From JANRKH01 sp964351245 (lineage in GTDB: Bacteria; Pseudomonadota; Alphaproteobacteria; Rickettsiales; Rickettsiaceae): a stretch of 15,972 bases of DNA. Both the position numbers and the translations under genes were made by a program. This document shows positions 7,571 to 14,747 of the stretch, piece after piece. Under the pieces are notes generated by a model that made no database searches, was not told the DNA's origin, and was given only the letters and a program-made list of their open reading frames with translations. Each line of letters starts with the position of its first letter. Within the stretch, counting starts at the first letter, position 1. Location: the NCBI GenBank assembly GCA_964351245.1, contig CAYGNF010000026.1, forward strand, positions 1-15,972, read 5' to 3'.

Positions 7571-7777
7571 ATGGCTGTACCAAAAAAGAAAACTTCGAAA
7601 TCGAAAAGAAATATGAGAAGATCCCATCACGCTCTCTCAAAAATTAATGTGATCGTTGATAAAGAAACTGGTGAATATAGATTACCTCATCAGATGAATG
7701 CTCGGGATGGCAAATATAACGGGAGACAAGTACTCACTTTGGTCAAAGATCAAGAAGATTCTGATGATATTGATTAG
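7571..7777 (+). CDS. rpmF: 50S ribosomal protein L32
   Basis: L32 is a small protein of the large ribosomal subunit. The 68-residue product starts MAVPKKKTSKSKRNMRRSHH, the invariant bacterial L32 N-terminus, and is strongly basic there with an acidic C-terminal tail (DQEDSDDID). It lacks the zinc-binding cysteines found in some other L32 proteins, as is usual for alphaproteobacteria. AAGG at 7558-7561 precedes the ATG at a suitable distance. fabH begins 14 nt after the stop, so the two genes are probably one transcript, matching the common rpmF-(plsX)-fabH order. Confidence 0.97.
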   Translation: MAVPKKKTSKSKRNMRRSHHALSKINVIVDKETGEYRLPHQMNARDGKYNGRQVLTLVKDQEDSDDID

Positions 7778-7791
7778 ATTGATATAATCTC

Positions 7792-8727
7792 ATGCCTTGT
7801 AAAATTATCGGCGTAGGAGGATTTTTACCTGGTGAACCTGTTCTAAACTACGATATAGAAAAAAAGCTCAACACGAGTCATGAGTGGATTTTAGAAAGAA
7901 CTGGTATTCATCAGCGCTACTTTGCTGATGTTACTACGTTTGATATGGGGTACCAAGCATCACTAGATTTATTTGCGCATTATGATATTCGCCCGACTTC
8001 TATCGACCTAGTTCTGGTCACTACATGCACTTCAGATTTAGCATTTCCTTCTATAGCTAATAGGTTGTGTAACGCATTAAATATAAAGCATATTCCCGCT
8101 TTTGATCTAAACGCTGTATGTTCCGGATTCCTTTACGGATTACACGTAGCATCGCAGATGATACGCTCAGAATCATGCAATAGAATTTTACTAGTTTCGG
8201 CAGAAAAAATGAGCTCCTTGCTATCAATGAATGATAGAAAAGTAGATATATTATTTGGTGATGGAGCCGGGGCTGTAGTAATTGAAAAGTCTGGTGATGC
8301 AATATTTGATAGTCTAATAGGATCTGATAGTAATCATATAGATATACTCAAAACTGAAAAATATAATGACGGTACTCGCCAAAAAGTAACTATGCAGGGT
8401 CCTGATGTGTATAAATACGCAGTTCAAAAAATCGCAGATCTTTCACGCAAGATTCTCGTAAAAAACAATATGTCTTCTGAGGATATAGATTATTTTGTAC
8501 CACATCAAGCGAATGCTCGTATTATCGAATCAGTAGCTGAAAAAATCTCAATAGATGATAGTAAAATTATTCAAACCGTTGCACATCACGCTAATACCTC
8601 TTCTGCAACTATTCCTCTTGCATTATACTATCTACGTACAAAAAATTTGCTCTCAAGTAAAACCATTTTATCTTCTGCGGTTGGCGCTGGTATGAATTAT
8701 GGAGCTGCAATATATCAAGTAGAATAG
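7792..8727 (+). CDS. fabH: 3-oxoacyl-ACP synthase III (KAS III)
   Basis: FabH condenses acetyl-CoA with malonyl-ACP to start type II fatty-acid synthesis in the cytoplasm. The 311-residue product has the complete catalytic triad: C110 in DLNAVCSGFLYG, H238 in FVPHQANARI and N268 in AHHANTSSATIPLAL. The N-terminal SHEWILERTGIHQR and the C-terminal SSAVGAGMNYGAAI blocks are also typical. Length is slightly below the usual 315-325. The ATG at 7792 has no clear Shine-Dalgarno, suggesting translation coupled to rpmF just upstream. The plsX gene that commonly lies between rpmF and fabH is absent here. Downstream, the IS630-type element begins about 95 nt after the stop. Confidence 0.95.
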   Translation: MPCKIIGVGGFLPGEPVLNYDIEKKLNTSHEWILERTGIHQRYFADVTTFDMGYQASLDLFAHYDIRPTSIDLVLVTTCTSDLAFPSIANRLCNALNIKHIPAFDLNAVCSGFLYGLHVASQMIRSESCNRILLVSAEKMSSLLSMNDRKVDILFGDGAGAVVIEKSGDAIFDSLIGSDSNHIDILKTEKYNDGTRQKVTMQGPDVYKYAVQKIADLSRKILVKNNMSSEDIDYFVPHQANARIIESVAEKISIDDSKIIQTVAHHANTSSATIPLALYYLRTKNLLSSKTILSSAVGAGMNYGAAIYQVE

Positions 8728-8821
8728 TGAAAATGGATTTATTGCTATCAGTTACTTTGCTCTTCTGCTAGATATAATCCTGGGGCTCGTTGCGCCTATC
8801 AAAAATTCAAATGTAAATAAC

Positions 8822-8845
8822 TATAGCTAGAGCGTTATAAAAAGA
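8822..8845 (+). repeat. Left terminal inverted repeat of the IS630 element
   Basis: This is the imperfect reverse complement of 9734-9757 (23 of 24 positions). It begins with TATAGCTA, where the first TA is the probable target-site duplication. Confidence 0.85.
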
Positions 8846-8906
8846 GTACAAAAGAAGGGTAGGATGTGTTAAGATAGGTGAAGCAAAAAAAGATAGAGAA
8901 ACAAGA

Positions 8907-9733
8907 ATGACGTATCCGATCCAATTCAGGAAAAAAATATTAAAGATAAAGGAAGAAGAAAATCTATCATTTTCTGAAGTAGCAAAAAAATTTAGTATAG
9001 CTAGAGCTGCAATATTTCGTTGGAGTAAAAATATTGAACCACAAAAGCATAGAAATAAGAAGTGGAGCAAAATAGATATTATAAAACTCAAGAAAGATAT
9101 AGAAGATCATCCTGATAGTTATTGCTATGAGAGGGCTAAACGTTTAGGTGTGAGCCAAACTGGGATAAGAGATGCGCAGTATCGTTTAGGAGTTACCTAT
9201 AAAAAAAACTCTAAACCATCCCAAAGCGGATCCAGAAAAAAGATCTACCTTTTGCCAAAGGATTAATAAGCTAAAAAAAGAAGATAAGCCAATAATTTAC
9301 ATTGATGAAAGTGGCTTTGCGCATGATATGCCAAGAACGCATGGTTATTCGATAAAAGATAAGCCTTGTTATGGAAAACATGATTGGGGAGCCAAAGGAA
9401 GAACCAATGCCATAGGACCTCTGATTGGGAGGGCTATAATTGCAAGTAGGTTTAGTTACTGGCTCTGTTAACACATAAGTCTTTACGGCTTGGGTAGAGC
9501 AGGTTTTACTGCCTGAGCTACCTAAAGAAAGTGTGATTGTGATGGATAATTCCACTTTTCATAAAGGAAAAGACATGCAAAAAATATTAGAAGATTCGGG
9601 GCATACTCTACTTTATCTCCCTTCTTATTCTCGAGATCTCAATCCTATTGAGAAAAAATGTGCTCAAGCTAAGCATATACGTAGAACAACTAGCTGCTCT
9701 ATTGATGAGCTATTTGCATATCATTTACCATAA
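8907..9733 (+). pseudogene. IS630-family transposase with two frameshifts and a stop
   Basis: The N-terminal part (8907 to about 9200) encodes the IS630 helix-turn-helix: YPIQFRKKILKI, LSFSEVAKKFSI, RAAIFRWSKN and a second HTH ending RDAQYRLGVTYKK. At an A8 run (9201-9208) the frame is lost. Skipping one base restores YKKTLNHPKADPEKRSTFCQ and then IIYIDESGFAHDMPRTHGYS, with the first catalytic Asp at 9304-9306. A further extra base near 9443-9446 shifts the frame again. The restored frame reads AVGLVTGSVNT, then a TAA at 9476-9478, then VFTAWVEQVLLPELPK. Next come VIVMDNSTFHKG (second Asp at 9545-9547) and SRDLNPIEKKCAQAKHIRR (Glu at 9650-9652). The stop at 9731-9733 abuts the right repeat. 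The A8 shift alone might be programmed, but the other two lesions make this a pseudogene. Confidence 0.9.
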
Positions 9734-9757
9734 TCTTTTTATAACGCTTTAGCTATA
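9734..9757 (-). repeat. Right terminal inverted repeat of the IS630 element
   Basis: Matches the left repeat 8822-8845 in inverse orientation, with one mismatch. The transposase stop codon lies immediately before it, and it ends in TA, the probable target duplication. Confidence 0.85.
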
Positions 9758-9780
9758 TAAGACCCAAGAATAAATCTTAG

Positions 9781-9809
9781 CAAGGCCTACAAAAGATTTA
9801 TAGACCTTG
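9781..9809. repeat. Stem-loop between the IS630 element and the lipoprotein gene
   Basis: CAAGGCCTA (9781-9789) can pair with TAGACCTTG (9801-9809): eight of nine pairs with an 11-nt loop. It lies just beyond the 3' end of the minus-strand lipoprotein gene, so it could slow transcription or protect a 3' end. No run of T follows on either strand, so it is not a standard intrinsic terminator. Confidence 0.3.
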
Positions 9810-9832
9810 ATCGTGCGGGATAAAAAATGATG

Positions 9833-10237
9833 CTATTTTTTTAACTCCTCCATAGAGACTAAATAGTGTGATGGGTAGCTTTTATAAGCGCCAGTTGCGG
9901 CATCAATAAGGAATCCAGGCCAAAACACAACATTAACAAGCGAAACTGCATTGAAGCTATCACCTACTAATACATTAAGTTGTCTGTAGTTTTCTTTGGT
10001 ACATACTACTGATACTGATCCCCCTTTTTTTACGCGAACGCTGGAAATAGCCCCATTTGTGACGTGGTCTCCATAGCTATCATTTACGATGCATACTGCT
10101 CCATCAATAGGAAGTTTGGTTATGACGTCTACCACTCTAATATTAATGTTTTGAGAGGATCCAGAAATTACTGTTGCGCAGCTAGATAACATTATCGAAG
10201 CTGTGAACAAAAGATACAATTTACTTATTTTATTCAT
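9833..10237 (-). CDS. Small outer-membrane-type lipoprotein of unknown function
   Basis: This is a 134-residue protein with a textbook lipoprotein signal: MNKISK n-region, hydrophobic LYLLFTASIM, and lipobox LSSC with C20 as the acylated residue. The mature part begins CATVISGSSQNINIRV and has a paired-cysteine beta domain (AVCIVNDSYGDHVT and VSVVCTKENYRQ). It then has a hydrophobic segment, VNVVFWPGFLIDAATGAYKS, and YPSHYLVSMEEL. This pattern (CAT/CAS-x-VSG-x-x-Q at the mature start, iDaaTGA and YP near the end) occurs in a widespread family of proteobacterial hypothetical lipoproteins with a PEGA-like small beta fold. No activity is known to me. It stands alone between the IS630 element and the CoA-ligase gene. 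The ATG at 10237 lacks a strong ribosome-binding site. Confidence 0.82.
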   Translation of the reverse strand: MNKISKLYLLFTASIMLSSCATVISGSSQNINIRVVDVITKLPIDGAVCIVNDSYGDHVTNGAISSVRVKKGGSVSVVCTKENYRQLNVLVGDSFNAVSLVNVVFWPGFLIDAATGAYKSYPSHYLVSMEELKK

Positions 10238-10528
10238 ACTAATTTATTTATATATTATAACTCATGAATTATACTAATATAATACCCTATGTCAAGTAAA
10301 TTGTTAGGTCTATAACTTATGTGCTTGTTGTAATACATTATTATTTCTTTCAGGAGATAGATTCTAATTTAACCTAAATTACTATAATAAGAATCTAGGA
10401 TAATGCAATTGTATTAGTGATATTTAAATCAATACTAATATGATTATATAACTAATATTACAATAAGTAATTATCTCATTATTCTTATATGTTATCATTA
10501 TTTACATTAGTATAAAAAGTTAAAAACT
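10238..10528. promoter_or_regulatory. AT-rich divergent intergenic region with repeated TATTAGT/ACTAATA motifs
   Basis: This lies between the divergent lipoprotein and CoA-ligase genes and should carry both promoters. TATTAGT at 10412-10418 pairs with ACTAATA at 10434-10440, and ACTAATA recurs around 10451. A TATAAA near 10511 lies too close to the ATG at 10529 to be a typical -10 with a leader. No confident -35/-10 pair, riboswitch or small gene was recognised. Confidence 0.35.
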
Positions 10529-13192
10529 ATGGACATTGAAAATTTGCAACCATTATTCAAACCTAATTCTGTAGCACTTGTAGGAGCAAGTAATAGAGCT
10601 AATTCCATCGGTCATGTTGTTATAAAAAATTTATTACAAAGCGGGTTTCACGGTTGTATTATGCCAATTAATCCAAAAAGCAATTCGATAGAAGGAGTCT
10701 TGTGTTATAAAGATATTAATAGTCTTCCCATGACACCAGATTTAGCTATTTTTTGCATTCCTGCCCCTGGAGTAGCAGGGGTTCTTGCAGAGCTTGGTAA
10801 AAAGGGGACTAGGGCTGCTGTTATTATTTCCGCCGGTTTTGGTTATGGAGAAGGGGAAGAAGGCATAAGACGAAGGAAAGAAGTGATAGATGTAGCTAAG
10901 CAATATGGTATTCGTTTAATAGGACCAAATTGTGTAGGGTTGCTTATACCTTCTATTGGTCTAAATGCTAGCTTTGCCCATGTGACTCCAGATGAGGGAG
11001 ATATAGGATTTGTAAGTCAATCTGGGGCTGTGGTAACAGCAGTGCTTGACTGGGCAAAAAGTAAACATATAGGTTTTACGCATGTTATTTCTATGGGAGA
11101 TATGATTGATTTTGATTTTGGTGAAGCAATTGAATATCTAGCAAAAGACCCCAAAACTAAAACCATTATTTTATATATTGAAGCAGTTACTAATGCCCGC
11201 AATTTTATATCTGCAGCAAGAGCGGCTGCTTTAATAAAACCAGTTATAGTTTTAAAACCTGGGCGCAGTGAAGAGGGTGCAAAAGCGGCTGCTTCCCACA
11301 CTGGATCTTTAGCAGGATCTGATAACGTTTATGATGCAGTGTTTCAGCGGTGCGGAATTTTGCGTGTGTATGGTATGAATGAATTGTTCGATACTATGGA
11401 GACACTAGCTCGTAACCAAGAACTCTGGGGTGATCGTTTGTGTATCTTAACTAATGGGGGAGGTATAGGAGTTCTAGCTACGGATAAGCTAATAGAACTT
11501 GGAGGTCGATTAGCCCAATTACAAGATAAAACCATAGCGCGTTTGAACGAAGTCTTGCCAGCTACTTGGTCTCATGGGAACCCTGTAGATATTATTGGTG
11601 ATGCACCGGGCGAACGTTATGCAAATGCATTTCGCATTATCATGGAAGATAACAACGTAGATGCGATATTAGTGTTAAACTGTCCAGTAGCAATTATACC
11701 AAGTATAGAACCCGCAGCAGCAATACTAAATGCCTATAAAGCAAGTAATAGACATCCAAAACCTATTTTAATTGCAGCTTGGCTAGGAGAAGGGGAGGGG
11801 GCTGCAGAATCAAGGCGTCTATTTGCTACGAATAATATTCCATCTTATAGTACACCAGGGAGTGCGATCGGTGGATTTAAGCGTATGGTGGAATATTACT
11901 ATAACAGAAAAAAATCATTAGTTTCACAAGAAGAGCATGAAAAATTTCATTATCAGGTAGCTTATGATATTCTGCAAAAAGCAATCACCAATAAACAAGA
12001 TTGGCTTACTGAAATCGAGGCAAAAAATATATTTAGGGCTTATGGTATACCAATCGTAGAAACTTTTATGGTCAAAAGCCCCGAAGAAGCTTATCAGGAA
12101 GCTAAGAAGATAAAGAGTAAAATGGTTCTAAAAATTCTTTCTCCAGATATTACTCACAAATCTGACTCAGGTGGTGTGGTATTAAATTTACAATCTCCAG
12201 AAGAAGTTAAAGATGCTGCGCAAAAGATGTTAGAGCGCTATAAGGTTACGGATCCTAAAGCCAATATACAAGGTTTTGCTTTGCAAGAAATGATAGACCG
12301 TCCTAAAGCGCATGAACTAATTTTAGGCGTTTCGGAGGATAGTATTTTTGGCCCAGTTATGCTTTTTGGAAGTGGGGGAAAAGCCGTTGAAATGATTAAA
12401 GACAGCTCCCTGGCACTACCTCCATTAACAATGGAATTAGCTACTGAATTAATTATGCGTACTAAAATTTATGATTTGTTGAAAGGTTATAGAGATGAGA
12501 AACCAGTAGATATCACCGCTATTGCTCAGTGCTTGGTTAATTTATCTCAATTAGTAATAGATCTACCAATGATCAAAGAACTAGATATTAACCCCCTAAT
12601 TGCCGATCATCACGGGGTAATTGCTTTAGATGCTCGCATTAAAGTGAATTTGAGCGCCCATGATCCAAGTCGCCTCGCCATTGTTCCATATCCGCATCAT
12701 TTAATTAAAAAAGTTGAAATAGCTGGTTATGATGATTTGACATTACGCCCTGTAAAATCTAAGGATAATATTGCGCTAAATGAAGTTTTTAATAGAATTA
12801 AATTATCAAATTATTCCCAACTTTTGTTGTCTTTGCCATACGAAATATCTTTAGTATCAACTCGTCTTTGCCAAATTGACTATAATAAGGAAATGGTGTT
12901 TGTAATAGAGAATAAAAAACACGAGACTCAAATCTTAGGTGTTGCACGAGTGCGAAAAATAACAAGTGGAAAAAGCCCTGCTTTTGAATGTATGTTAGAT
13001 GTTGTACCGGAATTTTATAATCATTCTAGTGTATTACTAGAATATATAATTGAGTATGCAGGTTCTACTGAAGTTACTACTTTATTTACCGATGTATGGG
13101 ACCCTATGTTTTATGAACATTATATAAAATCTGGGTTTAAAGAGACTTCTTACAGTAAAAAAGGTACAAAAAGACTGGTATATGAGTTATAG
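10529..13192 (+). CDS. ADP-forming acyl/acetyl-CoA synthetase fused to a GNAT domain
   Basis: This is an 887-residue protein of the acetate-CoA ligase (ADP-forming)/Pat type. In order: a CoA-binding Rossmann domain (about 15-140, starting VALVGASNRANSIGHVV), succinyl-CoA-ligase-like domains with KAAASHTGSLAGSDNVYDA around the phospho-acceptor H257, a middle domain to about 470, an ATP-grasp domain (about 490-705; KMVLKILSPDITHKSDSGG and VMLFGSGGKAVEMIKDSS), and a C-terminal GNAT-like domain (about 736-887). ADP-forming synthetases make ATP plus acetate or another acid from acyl-CoA, ADP and phosphate, or the reverse. Pat proteins with this architecture acetylate lysines and often lack the catalytic His; here the His is kept. 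In the GNAT part the usual Q/R-x-x-G-x-G/A loop is replaced by PEFYNHSSVLLEYI, so acetyl-transfer is doubtful. Base composition looks less AT-rich than its neighbours, hinting at acquisition. Confidence 0.88.
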   Translation: MDIENLQPLFKPNSVALVGASNRANSIGHVVIKNLLQSGFHGCIMPINPKSNSIEGVLCYKDINSLPMTPDLAIFCIPAPGVAGVLAELGKKGTRAAVIISAGFGYGEGEEGIRRRKEVIDVAKQYGIRLIGPNCVGLLIPSIGLNASFAHVTPDEGDIGFVSQSGAVVTAVLDWAKSKHIGFTHVISMGDMIDFDFGEAIEYLAKDPKTKTIILYIEAVTNARNFISAARAAALIKPVIVLKPGRSEEGAKAAASHTGSLAGSDNVYDAVFQRCGILRVYGMNELFDTMETLARNQELWGDRLCILTNGGGIGVLATDKLIELGGRLAQLQDKTIARLNEVLPATWSHGNPVDIIGDAPGERYANAFRIIMEDNNVDAILVLNCPVAIIPSIEPAAAILNAYKASNRHPKPILIAAWLGEGEGAAESRRLFATNNIPSYSTPGSAIGGFKRMVEYYYNRKKSLVSQEEHEKFHYQVAYDILQKAITNKQDWLTEIEAKNIFRAYGIPIVETFMVKSPEEAYQEAKKIKSKMVLKILSPDITHKSDSGGVVLNLQSPEEVKDAAQKMLERYKVTDPKANIQGFALQEMIDRPKAHELILGVSEDSIFGPVMLFGSGGKAVEMIKDSSLALPPLTMELATELIMRTKIYDLLKGYRDEKPVDITAIAQCLVNLSQLVIDLPMIKELDINPLIADHHGVIALDARIKVNLSAHDPSRLAIVPYPHHLIKKVEIAGYDDLTLRPVKSKDNIALNEVFNRIKLSNYSQLLLSLPYEISLVSTRLCQIDYNKEMVFVIENKKHETQILGVARVRKITSGKSPAFECMLDVVPEFYNHSSVLLEYIIEYAGSTEVTTLFTDVWDPMFYEHYIKSGFKETSYSKKGTKRLVYEL

Positions 13193-13236
13193 AGTCTGTT
13201 TTTTCTAATTCTGCCCAATAGAAATATGCTTTAGTG

Positions 13237-13494
13237 CTAAGATGCTATTTGAACAGAGACATAAACTCTATTATCTTTTTTACGAGTAAATTGGACATTG
13301 CCTGAGACGAGAGAGTAAATAGTATGGTCTTTTCCTAGTCCTACATTTTGCCCTACTTTAAATTTTGTACCCCTTTGTCTTACGATGATGTTACCTGGAA
13401 TTACAGATTGTCCATCCGATTTTTTGAGGCCTAATCTACGACCCGCGGAATCTCTTCCATTTCTAGAACTACCACCAGCTTTTTTGGTTGCCAT
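13237..13494 (-). CDS. rpmA: 50S ribosomal protein L27
   Basis: The 85-residue product begins MATKKAGGSSRNGRDSAGRR, the conserved L27 N-terminus that reaches toward the peptidyl-transferase centre. It continues with GNIIVRQRGTKFKVGQNVG and GKDHTIYSLVSG, the family core. There is no N-terminal extension of the kind removed by a processing protease in Firmicutes. A strong AAGGAG Shine-Dalgarno overlaps the rplU stop codon (TAAGGAG, 13509-13503), showing tight coupling with rplU, 12 nt upstream. It converges with the CoA-ligase gene; 44 nt separate the stops, without an evident hairpin terminator. Confidence 0.97.
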   Translation of the reverse strand: MATKKAGGSSRNGRDSAGRRLGLKKSDGQSVIPGNIIVRQRGTKFKVGQNVGLGKDHTIYSLVSGNVQFTRKKDNRVYVSVQIAS

Positions 13495-13506
13495 TTAAAT
13501 CACTCC

Positions 13507-13824
13507 TTATTGTTTTTCAATATTCAAGATTTGTACACTTGTCATTTCTTGACGATGACCTTTAGTACGACGATAATTTTGTCTACGTTTCTTTTTAAAG
13601 ACAAGAACCTTGGTAGATTTAGATTGCTCCAGTATTCTAGCCTTGACTGCAGCTCCCTGTACTACAGGAGTACCTATGAATGATGGTTTAGCGTACTCTC
13701 CAATCATAAGAATATCTTTAAACTCCACTTCTGAACCAGGATCGCCTTCGATTTTTTCTATTCTAATTATCCTGTTTGGCTCAACTTTATACTGCTTTCC
13801 TCCAGTCTTTATTACAGCAAACAT
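13507..13824 (-). CDS. rplU: 50S ribosomal protein L21
   Basis: L21 binds 23S rRNA in the large subunit. The 105-residue product starts MFAVIKTGGKQYKVEPN and contains VLVFKKKRRQNYRRTKGHRQ, the L21 C-terminal signature. I chose ATG 13824 rather than the TTG one codon upstream (13827), because MFAVIxTGGKQY is the standard family start. A candidate promoter lies just upstream. The rplU-rpmA pair is conserved across bacteria. The obgE gene that often follows is not in this position; the convergent CoA-ligase gene is there instead. Confidence 0.97.
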   Translation of the reverse strand: MFAVIKTGGKQYKVEPNRIIRIEKIEGDPGSEVEFKDILMIGEYAKPSFIGTPVVQGAAVKARILEQSKSTKVLVFKKKRRQNYRRTKGHRQEMTSVQILNIEKQ

Positions 13825-13855
13825 CAATGTACCATGCTTTATATTTCAATTACAG

Positions 13856-13883
13856 AATATACATATAGTATAGCTTAAGTCAA
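13856..13883 (-). promoter_or_regulatory. Candidate sigma-70 promoter for rplU-rpmA
   Basis: On the minus strand TTGACT (13883-13878) and TATATT (13861-13856) are separated by 16 nt. They lie 32-59 nt upstream of the rplU ATG, giving a predicted leader of about 25 nt. This implies independent transcription of rplU-rpmA downstream of the sco gene. Confidence 0.5.
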
Positions 13884-13899
13884 TTAAAATTTTACAAAT

Positions 13900-14538
13900 C
13901 TACTTATGACTCGCAATATAAGATTGTATATAATGCGCTATATTTTCCGGAGATTCATTCGAAGAAAAATGCTTTAAGAATTTCATATTCTTAGACATGA
14001 AATAAATAAACGAACTATGATCCATTAAATAATCTTCTGGCCCCGCATCATCTCTAGGCGCTATTGCATAAAAGACTTTAAACTTATGGGCAACTTTTTT
14101 TACCTCTTCAGCTGGACCAGTATATCCTACAATTTTTTGATGAAAATGAGAAACATAAGATTTCAATACCTCTGTTGTATCTCTCTTAGGATCAATTGTT
14201 ACAAAAATCGGCTTAATAGCTATATTATTGTTTTCTAGTATATCTATTACATTACTCATTGTTGATAAAGCAGTAGGGCATATATCTGGACAATAGGTAA
14301 AACCAAAATATACAAGTTTATATTGCTCCCTGAATTGCGTTGTACTTTCTACTATATTTCTATGATTGATCAAAGCAAAATTTCCGCCTATATCAACCTC
14401 ATTTTGAGTGATATTATCATCAGTTTTTTGTTTTGACGGCGGAGACTCTATTAATAAAAAATAAGAGCCTAAAATAATAACAAATGTAGCAACAATTGTA
14501 ATGATTTTTGCGAAGTTATTGGAGTCATTATTCTGCAT
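13900..14538 (-). CDS. SCO1/SenC-family copper chaperone protein
   Basis: SCO proteins deliver copper to, and reduce cysteines of, the CuA site of cytochrome c oxidase. The 212-residue product has an N-terminal membrane anchor (about 11-30, KIITIVATFVIILGSYFLLI). A periplasmic thioredoxin-like domain follows with the copper ligands C83 and C87 in FGFTYCPDICPTAL and H174 in YLMDHSSFIYF. The VTIDPKRDT segment (113-121) is also diagnostic. All three ligands are present, so the protein is probably functional and implies an aerobic aa3-type oxidase. AAGGG lies upstream of the ATG at 14538. It precedes rplU on the same strand, but rplU seems to have its own promoter. Confidence 0.93.
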   Translation of the reverse strand: MQNNDSNNFAKIITIVATFVIILGSYFLLIESPPSKQKTDDNITQNEVDIGGNFALINHRNIVESTTQFREQYKLVYFGFTYCPDICPTALSTMSNVIDILENNNIAIKPIFVTIDPKRDTTEVLKSYVSHFHQKIVGYTGPAEEVKKVAHKFKVFYAIAPRDDAGPEDYLMDHSSFIYFMSKNMKFLKHFSSNESPENIAHYIQSYIASHK

Positions 14539-14616
14539 AGTTTATTTCCCTTGCTATATTTAGTTTATCAATGTTATTGTCCAGTAGTTTAATGTTAAGA
14601 AATGCCAATATTAAAA

Positions 14617-14644
14617 TAAGCATCTTAGTATAAGCATCTTAGTA
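14617..14644. repeat. Perfect tandem duplication of a 14-bp unit
   Basis: TAAGCATCTTAGTA occurs twice head to tail (14617-14630 and 14631-14644) in the gap between serS and sco. With only two copies it is probably a slippage duplication, but it lies 80-110 nt upstream of the sco start, where it could duplicate a regulator site or alter promoter spacing. Confidence 0.7.
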
Positions 14645-14747
14645 GAGTGAGATTAGCACCAACCATGCACCATTAAATACACGGATTCTATATAATATAA
14701 TTAGTAGCATCTAGTATGTGACATAATATATCTACTTATGATCTAAA

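Larger units (their letters stand above)
8822..9757 (+). mobile_element. IS630-family insertion sequence, complete ends but inactive
   Basis: The terminal inverted repeats are at 8822-8845 and 9734-9757, 24 nt each and identical at 23 positions (shared core AGCGTTATAAAAAGA, one G/A difference). Each outer edge ends in TA, as expected for IS630/Tc1 elements that duplicate a TA target, so the element proper is probably 8824-9755 (about 930 bp, normal for the family). The only gene inside is the broken transposase. The well-preserved ends with a multiply damaged transposase indicate recent inactivation, or an element that could be mobilised by a related intact copy elsewhere. Confidence 0.85.

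Noticed and set aside
8057..8302. Minus-strand ORF of 81 codons within fabH
   Set aside because: Antisense to the catalytic-cysteine region of fabH, with no supporting motif.
8807..9091. A 94-residue hydrophobic minus-strand ORF that looks like a membrane protein
   Set aside because: It is the antisense of the IS630 left end and HTH-coding region. Its hydrophobicity is a by-product of the lysine-rich sense strand.
9271..9555. Minus-strand ORF of 94 codons within the IS630 element
   Set aside because: Antisense to the transposase DDE-domain coding sequence.
14645..14747. Possible tRNA or small RNA between serS and sco
   Set aside because: No tRNA cloverleaf, T-loop GTTCNANNC box or terminator-like hairpin was found on either strand.
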